64,000 bases of DNA. It comes from a virus. Numbering within the stretch: position 1 is the first letter of the stretch; each line of letters begins with the position of its first letter. The position numbers and the translations under genes are program-made. Under the pieces are notes generated by a model. That model ran no database searches, was not told the DNA's origin, and was given only the letters and a program-made list of their open reading frames with translations. The stretch spans positions 1-64,000 of IMG/VR virus record IMGVR_UViG_3300009177_000032. The stretch is one strand, 5' to 3'. Below, piece after piece: positions 47,440 to 58,700 of this stretch.

Positions 47440-48083
47440 TGAGCTCGCTCAAAGAGCAGATACTTGCAGCCGCTCGGGCTGAGTCAATACCGAGTGGTGA
47501 AAGCGGGCTTTGGGTTATCAAAAAGGAGACGGTCCCGGAGCCGCTTCCACACTTTCACCCTCGACTGAAGAAACGCCTTGTGCTGCCGGCAGGAACCTAT
47601 ACGAGGCTGCTTCGCTCTACAGAGTCCACGATGCACATAGGCGGAGAGGTTGTGATGGAGGACACGATTTTCGAGCTGCAAACTCATCTTAGGTTCATGC
47701 TCCGGGCCCGGGGAAGGGTCCTGATAACTGGCCTTGGGTTGGGCTGCGTTGTCCGTGGGTGCCTAGCAAACCCTGCGGTTAAGCACGTTGTCTGCGTCGA
47801 GAAGGACATGCACGTCTTGCGGCTGGTTGCGCAGCACATGCCGAAAGATCGCCGGCTGACAATCGTAGTCGCCGATGCGCTCAAGTGGTGCAAGCATCCG
47901 GAGCTCAAATTCGATTGCGCATGGCACGATCTTTGGACTGATAGCGACAACGGGGAGGAACACCTGCAAGTTGTGCACGCGCACCTGCTCTTGGCAATGA
48001 GCCGAAAGGTTGACTTTCAAGGAGCTTGGGACTTCCCTAGGGACCAAAAGCGCCTATGGGGCAAACTTATTGAAATCGTATGA
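47439..48083 (+). CDS. SAM-dependent methyltransferase
   Basis: A 214-residue protein from ATG 47439. The RGRVLITGLGLGCVVRGC glycine-rich loop, HVVCVEKDMHVLRL with the acidic ribose-binding residue and DALKWC are motifs I to III of class I methyltransferases, close to spermidine-synthase-like proteins. The substrate is unknown. It follows the GT genes and may act on the same glycan. Confidence 0.72.
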   Translation: MSSLKEQILAAARAESIPSGESGLWVIKKETVPEPLPHFHPRLKKRLVLPAGTYTRLLRSTESTMHIGGEVVMEDTIFELQTHLRFMLRARGRVLITGLGLGCVVRGCLANPAVKHVVCVEKDMHVLRLVAQHMPKDRRLTIVVADALKWCKHPELKFDCAWHDLWTDSDNGEEHLQVVHAHLLLAMSRKVDFQGAWDFPRDQKRLWGKLIEIV

Positions 48084-48484
48084 TCGGGAAGCGCCCAAGC
48101 AAAAAGACTGTTGAGGCTGTCAAGCTGGCGGTCAAAGTCGCACAGAGCAAAACGACTGACGCCGAGGTCGCGCTCCAGTTGTGGCGGGACCTGCGCTGGA
48201 AAATGCAAACGACAGTCGGGAGCTACATGGAGATCGACAAGCTGATATCCGAGGCGGAGATCAACGCGCGCACAAACATCGTCTCGAGCGCAGTAAGGGA
48301 TCCCGTGCTAAAGCGCCTGGCGGAGATGCGTGCCAGGGTGAGCGAGTTCACAGTCGAACCGGATCCGCAGCTCCTTTTCTGCTCGAGTTGCGGGCGGGAG
48401 ATTGCGCCAGACGAATACCGGAAAGAGCTCATCGGGAGCATTGCGGACCAATTCGTCTGCGCTATTTGCGCTGCTTTGCAATGA
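48080..48484 (+). CDS. Protein with C-terminal zinc ribbon
   Basis: A 134-residue protein: helical first part (TVEAVKLAVKVAQSKTTDAE) and a ribbon CSSCGREI...CAICAAL at the end (residues 101-131). Coupled to the previous gene by 4 nt. Role unknown. Confidence 0.58.
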   Translation: MIGKRPSKKTVEAVKLAVKVAQSKTTDAEVALQLWRDLRWKMQTTVGSYMEIDKLISEAEINARTNIVSSAVRDPVLKRLAEMRARVSEFTVEPDPQLLFCSSCGREIAPDEYRKELIGSIADQFVCAICAALQ

Positions 48485-48807
48485 GCGCCTGCGGAACACC
48501 TTACCGAGAGGGGAAATTCCCAGGACACTGGCGCGATGAAAAAAGCGACTTGCCGGCCTGCGTCGAGGCTTACTTCCATCACATTGTTGATAAGGGACCG
48601 GCGCCGACCCCCCAACAGCTCCAGCGCGTTATCTGGTATATCAAATGGTGGATCGATGCTCCGTGCTGGAACTACAACTTGAACGTGGATTGCCAGCTCG
48701 CAGACCAGTTTAAGAAGCTGCGCGAGGAAGCGCACAAGCTCACCGACGTCAGAAGTATTCGGGCCTGGACACATCACGCGATGGAGATAGCACTCGACCC
48801 ATGGTGA
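48481..48807 (+). CDS. Small protein, unknown
   Basis: A 108-residue protein from ATG 48481. Aromatic-rich (WYIKWWIDAPCWNYNLNVDC). No motif. Overlaps the membrane peptide downstream by 7 nt. Confidence 0.52.
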   Translation: MSACGTPYREGKFPGHWRDEKSDLPACVEAYFHHIVDKGPAPTPQQLQRVIWYIKWWIDAPCWNYNLNVDCQLADQFKKLREEAHKLTDVRSIRAWTHHAMEIALDPW

Positions 48808-48893
48808 AATTTATTGAGGCATTCTGCTTCCTGGCGCTAGTGCTGTGGATTGTCTACTTGTTATTGATGACCCTCTTTGCTCCTCGGAAATGA
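48801..48893 (+). CDS. 30-residue membrane peptide
   Basis: MVKFIEAFCFLALVLWIVYLLLMTLF-APRK: one helix. It overlaps the previous stop region and the next ATG (ATGA). Function unknown. Confidence 0.5.
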   Translation: MVKFIEAFCFLALVLWIVYLLLMTLFAPRK

Positions 48894-49147
48894 ATCTCTA
48901 TCTCCCGAAGCGCTCGAGGCCGTTCCGTTGGAAGAAACCTTACAAGGACCCGTTCCCAGTCGTCCGTCTCCAATCATACCAAAGCACCACGCTCGGGATC
49001 TTCAAGCTCATTAATTCGATGCTGGCTCCGATGCCTGAGCCTACCCCGAAGGAGCGAACCCTTTTGGATGAGATCTACCGTATCGCAAGACAACCGCAAC
49101 GCCGCTCAATCAACCTCCCCCTCGGGGCAACCATAAAGGAAGGATGA
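48890..49147 (+). CDS. Small basic protein, unknown
   Basis: An 85-residue basic protein from ATG 48890, rich in Pro, Arg and Lys (YLPKRSRPFRWKKPYKDPFP). Coupled to its neighbours by 4-nt overlaps. No family. Confidence 0.5.
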   Translation: MNLYLPKRSRPFRWKKPYKDPFPVVRLQSYQSTTLGIFKLINSMLAPMPEPTPKERTLLDEIYRIARQPQRRSINLPLGATIKEG

Positions 49148-49758
49148 ACAAAACCGCTGAATTCGTGAACATCGCCCGCAAGCTGGATATCGACCCGCTA
49201 GTGATTTATGACCTCGGGTCATTCGATGCCGCTCAGGCGGTGGAGCTCGCCATTGCTTTCCCCAAAGCTCGAGTCGTTGCGCTCGAGGCCGACCCCTACA
49301 ACATCCCGAAGTGCCTGGTCAATGCGAAGGGCCATCGAAATATCACTATCGTCAATGGTGCCCTGGCTCCGCTCGGCACTCGTCCGCTCATCCACTTCAA
49401 CCGCTCAGTCGGCACAAACGACCAATGCGGGAGCCTCTTGGTGCCGACGGACCTCAAGGATATGCCGGTCGAGTGTATTGTGGTGCCGGCCGTGACAGCC
49501 GCGGACCTCGACAGCTTCTTCGGCTTGCCAACTTTGCTCTGGATGGACGTCCAAGGATCCGAATGGAACTATTTCCTGGGTTTTCCCTTCCGTCCGCGGC
49601 TTGTGTGGTTAGAGGTCGCCTATGACCCCTACTACCACGACCAGCCGCATAAGGATGAGCTCGTCCGCAAGATGGCCGATATTGGTTACAAGCCAATCTT
49701 TGAGGAGGTCGGGGTCCCCGGTAGATGGGGAGACGTCTGTTTTTGGCTTGGGTACTAA
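49144..49758 (+). CDS. FkbM-family methyltransferase
   Basis: A 204-residue protein. Motif IYDLGSFDAAQAVEL, then ARVVALEADPYNIPKC, is the FkbM SAM pocket, and LLWMDVQGSEW is its second signature. FkbM enzymes often methylate sugars or lipids; placement after the GT cluster suggests glycan methylation. It is convergent with the giant gene (4-nt overlap). Confidence 0.82.
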   Translation: MNKTAEFVNIARKLDIDPLVIYDLGSFDAAQAVELAIAFPKARVVALEADPYNIPKCLVNAKGHRNITIVNGALAPLGTRPLIHFNRSVGTNDQCGSLLVPTDLKDMPVECIVVPAVTAADLDSFFGLPTLLWMDVQGSEWNYFLGFPFRPRLVWLEVAYDPYYHDQPHKDELVRKMADIGYKPIFEEVGVPGRWGDVCFWLGY

Positions 49759-52700
49759 TGCGCTCGCGGCCTGAGTGACCTAATCCCGCCTGCACCAGTC
49801 CTCCGGAGAGCTCCGGCCCTTCCACCTGGGCGCCGAATTGACGGACCTCGTGGACCGCGGAGGCTCCTCGCCGGCAATCGCACCCCGCGCCTGAGATTGG
49901 GAAGCCGAGCAGCTCCACGTAACGGAGCTCCCCCGCCTGCAGCTATGCTCGGCACCTGCGCATTTTGCGGGGTGACATACCTGCTCGCGCTCCCGGTCGG
50001 CACCTGGCCATTTCCCGGCGCCGTTTTGGATAGCGCTTCCATTGCCGAGGTGTCGACCCCGACGCTCTGCAAAGCCGTCTGGTTCGCCTGATTGAAGGCT
50101 GTGCGGATATCGCTGAGGGTTGCGTCCGGTCCGAGGGCCTCGAGCGACTGCTTGAAATTCTGGCCTCGAGCGACTGAGTAGTCAGCAAGCTCCGTCTTGT
50201 TCATCGGGCGGTACTCGCCATCGATTGGATAGCCTTTGGCTGAATCAACCGCGGGCGGCCGATATCCTGAATTGAGCAGCGCCGCATAAGGTGCGAGCGC
50301 CTTAGCTTGTTCGGTGTCCACTATGCCAGGGTAGATCCCCATCACCCCGCCGCCGGCTGTCAGCGTTTGGATCCAGCGCTGGACCGCGTCCGGTGTCCCG
50401 ACAGGGTCGCCGAGGATGTTGACGGCCCGCGCCTGGCTCGTCGGCAGCGGGACGAGGAAGTCCCAAAAGCCCGAGAGCTTGGAGTCCATATTCACACCAG
50501 CTCCGCGCGCAAACTCTTGGTAAGCTGGCAACCCGAGGATGTTGGGCGAGACGTAGGCCGCAGCCATCTTCGAGACGTTGGGGACCCCATATTCAGTCCC
50601 GCTCTGCACCACGCCAGAGAATGCTTTGCCGGAGATAAGCGTCCCCCAAAGGCTTTGAGCTGCGATCGAGGCAATGTCGAGCGCGCCGATGGGCGGGATT
50701 TTACCGGGAGCAATCCCCTTCTTTTCGGCTTCAGCATTCAGCTTCTCTTGCGCCTTCTCGCGCGCCATGACCGCCTCGAGAATTGCCCCAGCTGTCGCCG
50801 CATACGGCGCAAAGGCCGAGGCGAGCCCGACCGTCAAAGACATTGGGATGAACTCGTGATCGTTGAGGACGAGCTCAATCGTCCCCGATCGGTGACCTTG
50901 CGCCTCCCAAAGTTCACGCTCTGCTTTGTTCTTCGGCCCCCTCAGGAATACCCGGATGAGGCCCGCGAACACCATGCCCATGATGAGCGCGCCGAGGATG
51001 CTGCCCACAATGGCCTGCACCCGTCTTTGATACCGGTCCTCCTCACTCCAGAACCATGGGGACTCCTCGTCTCCGCCCATGCCAGGAACCTTGATTGCTC
51101 CCTGGGCGTAGAGCGGCGTGAAAAAGAGCGAGTAATTGATGCCGGTGCCGACTGCGTTGGCAAAGCGTGCGAAGCTGAAAGGCAAGCCGATGTTCGCCGC
51201 AAACCCTGACGCCATCTTGCCGGCGCCAGCGACAAGCCCGCCAAGCCCGTGGGTCACGCGCTCTTGCCAGGCGATCGTACGACGCAGCTTCTCGTTTTTC
51301 GCACGGAAGTCATCCGCCGGAAGCCCAAGCGCCCGGATATCCTCGTAGATATTTGAGCGGACCAAGTTCCAAGCAGCCTCGTTGACCTCGTTGGGGCCGG
51401 CATTCTCGCCCAACACCTGGCGGGCCAGCGCCATGGCCGCATCCCGCTTCTCTTTGAGGTTGCCAAGTATCCGGTCTTTGTTGGCCGCAATCTCGGCTTT
51501 GTCCATGCCGCGCTCCCGCAACTCGCCTTCAATCTGATTGGCGAGCTCCTGAAACTCCGCCGGAACACCCTGGAAATTATCGACGGCTTGAACGAACCGG
51601 AGGCTAAACCGGGCGAGCCCCAGGAGGCGCAACACCGCGGCTTTGCCGTGCTGACCCTTTTCCGAAGCTGCCTTTGCCTCGGCTTCCATTCGTTCGAACA
51701 TCAACACGCCCGTAACCAAACGGTCCACATTTCGACTCTGGCCACGACCAGCCAAGGCCGAGCGGGCGGACGCTATAGCCGGCCTAAGTGCTTTGAGCGC
51801 TCGTCCGTACCCGTCGGCCAAAGCAACATTGAGGTCGCGCCACGCCGACTCTCTGCTCCCCTCGGCTTGCCGCATCCAGGCAACACCGGCCGCCCTGGTA
51901 GGGATGTGCCAAAAGAGTTGGCTGATGATGTGTGTCGGGAGGCGGAGGGCAAACCCGACCTTGAGCAGCATATTGGCTACCTCAAACTCGTTGATGGCGT
52001 CGGCAATGTTCCGCCGGCTGTTCCACGCATTGCGCCAGGATTGCACGCTGAATCCGGGGAACACGATCGGGCGAGTCATCTTCGCCCAAAGCGCGCTTAT
52101 ATCCTTCGAGAGAGTGCCACGTCTCTCCTCGGTGAGAGCGTCTCGAGCAGCCTGGGCCCGCCGAAGCGCTTCCGCGTCGTTTCCGGCCTGAGCCCGTTCC
52201 TCGGGGGTGAGTTCCTGCAGCTTCTGGATCTGAGCCGCCAAGTCCTTGAACCGCTTAACCTGAGCCTCCGTGGGAGGTGTCCATCCTTTTGCGGCCGCAA
52301 TTTGGCGCAAGACGTCGGTCGAGTCGAAAATGCCGGCATTAGCAGCCGCCACAATCTTATGCCAGAGCGGTTTCCCCGGGCGCGCAAACTTTCTTTCCTT
52401 GGGTGTAAGCCCGTCTGTCGCACGCTTAATTGCCTGGACCCGTGCCTTTTCGAACAGGTTTTGATAGGCCGCTTCGAACAAGGCCGCAGCCCGGTCAGCC
52501 ACTTCGGCGGGCACCCCATACCGGTTGATGAGGATTTGGCTGAAGTTTTGGGCAATCTGAGCCTGCCGATAGAAGGGGGTGTCTAGAGCCTGGCGGACCA
52601 GATCCGAGGCTTTCGGCATCACCCTTTGGATAATGCTCTTGTTCGCCACGGTCTGGACGTACTCGACAAGGTCAAGCCGCGGGTCGCGAAAGAGGCCAGC

Positions 52701-55700
52701 ATTGATTTTAGCGCCTAGCCTCGCTTCAGGCGTAAGCGTAGCGCCACGTTCTTGAGGCGGTTGGAACAAAGGGGCGCGAACTCGCTCCCGAGCTCTCTCA
52801 AGCTGTCCTGCTAATTGTGTCTCGATAATGGACAGGACCCTAGCCCTTGTGCCTTCGTCGGCTCTGGACAGGTCCATGTTGGCCTCGAGGTTGGCCCAAT
52901 AGGCGTCCAAGACCCTGGTAACCTCGGCCTCCGGCTCTTGCGCGAGCTTCTCGAGGTCGATACGGGTATCCGCAGGGCGCTGCACCGGTGCCTTGAACCG
53001 GGTTTTGCTGAAATCCTCGCGGATGAGGTCCTGAGCCGTCTTGAGCGTAACCGGGTCATATCCGACGAGGTTGTCTCGGATATCCTTCCAATGCCGATAC
53101 TCCGGCTGGTCGAGCCCGCGCTCGATTTGGTCCCTGGTTGGCTCCTCTCCGGCCTGGAAATTGGCGAGCAGCTCCTGCCGTTCTTCGTCGCTTTGCGCAT
53201 CCAACAGCGCTTGCTTACGGCCGGCATTGAATTCCGCAGCCTCGACCGCAGCCCGCATGATCCCGTTTATCTTGGCCGAGGTCGCGGGCGTCATGAGGTG
53301 GATCAGCCGGTCGACCGCCGTCAGCTTCGTAGGCTTTGGCGTCGGTTTCGGTTCAATCCCCTGCCTTGCAGCCTGCTCGAGGAAGCTATTTACCGCCTCC
53401 TCGGTCCTGGCATCGCTCTGCAGCTTGGCCAGCGTTTTCTTGAACTTCGGCTTGAGCAACCGCTGCACCCATCGATAAGCCGCGTTGCCCTCATCGTGGA
53501 TCCGCAAGGCAATCGTTTTGTCGACCAGGTCTTTGAGCGCGGGCTTTTCCTCGAGCGCCTTCGAGATCTCCTCGTCGGTGAAATAATCCCGCATGTGATC
53601 GGTGATGCGCGCCAGGATCTTGCGGATAAAGTCCCCGCCGAAAGCGTCCGAATAGGTCCGCGCCAGGATCGTATTGACGTTGCGCGCCACGTATTGGGCC
53701 GTTTTCCTGAGCCCCGCCAGCACTCCGAGCATTAAACCACGGTGGGATGCCTCCCCCTGAGTGACCGCGTAGAGCTCGGCCTTGAGTGCCGGACTAAACG
53801 CCGTGACGTCATCCCCGACCATGTTGTTGCGGATTGAGTTGATGAGGAAACCCAATGCCCCTTTTGCCATGGTTTGCCCTGGCTGCTGTTGGGTCGATAT
53901 ATCGTCCTGCACCAGCTTGAGCAGCCGGCGCCCCTCAATCTCAGATTCGAAGTCGGGGTCCACCAGCTCGTAATACCCGTTGTCCTCGGAGGGGATGACC
54001 TGCAGTCCGGCCCTCGTAAAGGTCTGCTCTGCGTGCCTCTTACCGGCCTCGAGCATTTCCGGGCTCATCTGCTCGCGCCCAAGGATCGTGTCGATTACCC
54101 CCATGCGCTGTGTGGTGACCTTCTCGTTGTCGAGCTCGAGGTCGGCCATGTTGAGCCCCTCATCCTCGGGTAGCTCGGTTTTCTCCGGTCCAGGCTCGGC
54201 TTGCCAGCGCTCGAGCTCGGCTCCGGCCTCCGGAGTGTTCCGGTAACGCCCGTTCAAAAGGTCGCTGATAACCCGTTTGATACCCGGTTTGTACCCGATA
54301 ACCCGCCGGAGCGCTTCGAGCAGCCCATTGAGCCATTCCCGGATCCTGGCAAGCAGCCGCTGAAAGAGGGACTCCTCCTTGTGGTAGAACGGATTTGACC
54401 GCGCGTACTCGTTCCCTGCCACGCCGGCAAGGTACTCCTGCGGACTGGACAGATAATACCAGCGATCGAGGAATGCCTTAAGCTCGGGGTGCGCGCCGAC
54501 GATATCGGCCATCGCCCGGAGGAAATCCTCGGAGTGAATGCCATCACGCGCCATCATCCTGCCGAGCAATTCTTGCACCTCCGGCGGAAGCGCCGTTGCG
54601 TCTTTCACCGTGCCTAGCGCCTGCTGAATCTCCTCCTGGCGATATTGCTCGACCTCGGCCCTAACCTCAGGAGGCAGTAGCTCCCAAAGGAAGTGGAATA
54701 TTTCATGTGGAAATGTCCCCGGCCGCGCGCCCTTCGAGAGTTCGATGAGCTGGTTTGCGATGTTTGCCCGCCCTGAAACGTCCCCAGGCAGACGGTCCCG
54801 CACAGAAACCATGAGCTTGGACCAATCCAAATTGCGCATCACCGGCTCGGAAAGGAGTGCCAGGGCAACCCGTCGGGCCTCATCCGATATCTTAAGCTCC
54901 GGATCTTCGAACATCCGCCGGATGCCTTCGATGCCGACGCCACTTGCCGCCTCTCCCGTCGCCGTTTCCCCTGGGGCCTCGATGCTCGAGCGGCTGCGCC
55001 CGGAGCTCCCCCGCGTGTTGGAGTCTGCCACTAACGGGATCAGTGGCGTAGCTTCGCCGATGGCCTTGAAATTCTGGCCGGTGATCTTAACGATGCGATC
55101 GATCGCCGCCGGCATATCCTCCTCGGACACATTGGCAACCATGCGATTGCCGCGCTTGTCAAAGTCCCCGGTGATATCGCGGAGCGGCCCGTCGAGGTAA
55201 ATCGTCCCTCCCGTCGACTTTGCCGCTGGTGTCGAGATCTGGAACGTCCGATCGCCCCAGCTCGGTCTTACAATCCGCACAACCTGGCCGCTCTCAATCG
55301 GTATCCTGTCCGCCCCCGCCTTAGCGTGAGTGACAAGGAAGTGAGTTGCCGCAGTCCCGTTGACGAGCTCGAGCCTCGGATCGCTCACCAGTTGAGCCGG
55401 TCCCCAGTTACGGGGCATCTGCAGCCCGGTGACAACCTGTCCCTCCGAGGACTTGAACCGGACCATTTTGCCACGGCCGCCCGTAGACACATATCCCTGG
55501 ATCGGATTGCCCACGACAAAGAACCGCTCATACCGCGCATTCTTGTCCCCGGGCCCGAGGTCCGATGGCACGGAGTTCGACGGCCCAAGCTCCCATCCCT
55601 CTTGCCCGCGGAACTGAGCGCCGTTGATATAGGCAACCCCGCCCGGAGCGTGGAGCAGGAATTTGAACCGGAAAGCGCCAGGACTAAAGCGATTGGTCGG

Positions 55701-58700
55701 AAATCGAACCTCGGTGAGCATGCCCTGGAATTCATCCCCGGTCGCGTTGTTTTGCAGCTTCACGACTCTGCCGGCATCCTCCATTACCAAGTCGGCCATC
55801 GCCTTTGCCGCGCTCCACCGCCGGCGCGCAGCCTCTACCTGACCGGCCCTAACATTGATGCTGATCCCTTCGGATTCGTGCGCGGTGACCTCCTTCTCGC
55901 TCAACTCAGCCTTTCGGTCCTCGTCGGCTTGCCACGCAGCGCGCTCTTGATTGATGCGCGCCTCCATTTCGTCGAGCTTTGCATCCCCGTTAGCTTTGAC
56001 TTCGTCCCAGTCTTGCAGAAGTTTCTCGCGCCCGCCCGTCTTGCGCTGGAATTCATTGACCATTTCGTCGCCCGTGGGGACGTGCCTCAGGTCCCGGATG
56101 TTCCAGATCTGCAAGCGAGTGCTCGCCGTGAATATGTTGCTCTCGTCGGTGCCGGCCTTGAGCTGCTGATCGTCTTGGAGCCGACCGTCCCAGTCGTCAT
56201 GCACCACAATCTCGAGGTCATACTCACCAGTGGCTTTGAGCTGCTCAATACGCTGCCGGTAAGCAGGGAGGATGTAGTCGTAAGCCTGCTTCTGGCTCGA
56301 GTCCGGCAAAAGCGCCATGCGGCCAGTGAACCGGCGCGCCAGGTCCCGATCGTAATCGAGCGTCCCGTCGTCCTTCTGACTCACGAACAGCCCAAGCATG
56401 CTCTGGATCTCCGGGGTCTGGTCGAGGTACTCCGCCACGATGGCATCCCCGTATTTGTTGAAAATATCCTCAGCATCGATCTTGATCGCGCTGTCGCTGT
56501 CCGCCGTGGTGTTGGCATTCAGTGACTTCATTTTGCGCGCCGTCATCGCCGCGGGCCTCAACTCGGCTTGGATTGGCAGGACCAAATGAGTGTAGCGCGC
56601 GCCGTAGGGGACCTCGCCTTGTGGCGTTTTGTAACGTCCGAGCAGCACCATGCCCGTGCGACGGATTCGGCCAAGGGTCTGCATGAACACATTGATATCA
56701 AGCGCAGGCTGAGCAATGACCATGTGCCGCGGGCGTTTATCCGTGACTTCCTTTTTCTCGGAAGCGTGCGCGCTTAAGCCCGTGCTGCCGCTCGCGTTGA
56801 GGAGCATCCCATCATAGGTCCCGTTGTTGAACCCGTTGACGACCGTGTTTTTGTTCGCCTTCTTGAAATGTTTGTAGGTCGCCTCGCCCGTTTCGAAATT
56901 CGTGTATTCGAGCCCGCTCTCCCGCCCGGTCAACTCCGCTATCTTCACCCCCTCGGCCTTTAGCCGCTGGATGATGTAATCGATCGGGCTGATTGGGAAC
57001 TTGCTCTCAATCGCGTCTGCAGCGCGCTGGATTGACCGGTAGAGATCCCCGAGCCCGTATTCGTCGGGGTTGATAATGATGATGTTGGTTTGGCCCCCAG
57101 GCAGCTTTTCCTTTGCCCGAAGCGTCCGGCTGAGCGCGTGCCTGGTCAGCTCGTTCCAGCGGAGCGTAATGCTTTGCACTGGCTGGATATTGTGATCGGT
57201 AACGAACTGGTCGAGGAAACTCTCCATCGTGTTCATCAAGGCGATCACCGGCTTTTCGCCGGCCTTGATGGCTGCAACACACTCGGCAACTACCTCCTCC
57301 GCCTTGGCCGCGAGCAGGAGCTGACTAACCTGATTGTGGACGATCGCGGCAAAGTCCGTCATGTCGGTCGCGTTTTGCGACATTGCCGTCGACTCGTTCC
57401 CCTCGCCCTCTGCAAGAACCGCGTCCCGTATGCGCTCGCTGAAATCGACGATCTGCGAGAGAACGTCCGTAACTGCGTCGACTTCCTCGGTGAGCTTGGC
57501 CAGGTCCTTGACCTCGACCATTTTCATATCGTAGCGCACACCGGTAAAGTCCCGCTCCCGCCTGACATACTGTCCCGCCTTGGCCAGCGCTTCCGATACC
57601 GCCTGCTGCAGCGCAACCCCGCCCTTCTTCATGGCTTCGACGATCTGCCCAAAGTTTTGCGCGGCCTTGCTCAGCCCGGTCCGGAAGTACACCGGCATGT
57701 TTTCGGGACGTTTCGCGTACGTTGCGCTCAGGTAGGCCACGCCTCCCATGCCAGCCTTTGCCCCGTTGGCATTGAGTATGCCCGGAACGTGGATCGTCAT
57801 GGTCAGCCCCGTAACAGGGTTCTTGCGTTTGACGCCTGGACCGCCGCTAAAGAAAGCGGCCTGCATCGATGACTCGGCATCGCCCGCGGCCTCGTGCGCC
57901 TCGTCCATCACGATCACGACCGGGTTTTGCCGCGAGAGCTGCTCGAGGAATTCCTGGCGCGCATTGCGCACATTGACTTGCGAGTAGGTCGAGAAAATGG
58001 CGTTGAACTTATCGGGGTCCCATCCGTTTTGGAGAATATCGTTGATGATGCGCCGTTGGATCTCCGAGGAAGGAGCCGACACAAGCCGATTGCCGGCAGC
58101 GTCCACGATCGAGGCTTTCGCCGGGTCCCCGAAGATGAGCGGCTTAACGATGGTATGGATATCCTTCAGGTCCCCCCACATATCGGAAAACAGCTTCGGG
58201 TCTTTGGTGAAGAACACCGGGATCATTCCATTGAGCAAAGCGTAACGGATAAAGGCCGCAGCCTGGCGCCCTTTGCCTATGCCAGTCTCGTCGCCGATCA
58301 CCAATGCCCCGCCGGTTTCGAACTGGTAAATACCAAGGGCAACACCGTCGATTTGGTCCGCCGCGAGGATCGTCCGTATCTCCATGACGTCCATGTGTAG
58401 CCGGTCCGCTACATATTCATCGATCGACCCGTGAGCCTTTTTGATGGCATCGAGCGCGTCGAAAACACCTTGCGCGATGTTCTTCGGGATGAGCGTGCCG
58501 AACGGGGAGCCATCTGAGCGAGGCTCGTAAGGGACCTGATACTCGGTCGCGTTTACCTTCGGGGGTTGCTTCGGACTGGTCGTCTCTTTCGGCGGGAGCT
58601 TTTCTTCAGCCTGCTCCTGCTGGACGTCCTGCATGAACCGCTTGAGGTACGGCTTGATGACGTCGCCGACCTTCTGGATCCAATACTTCGCAAAATCGAG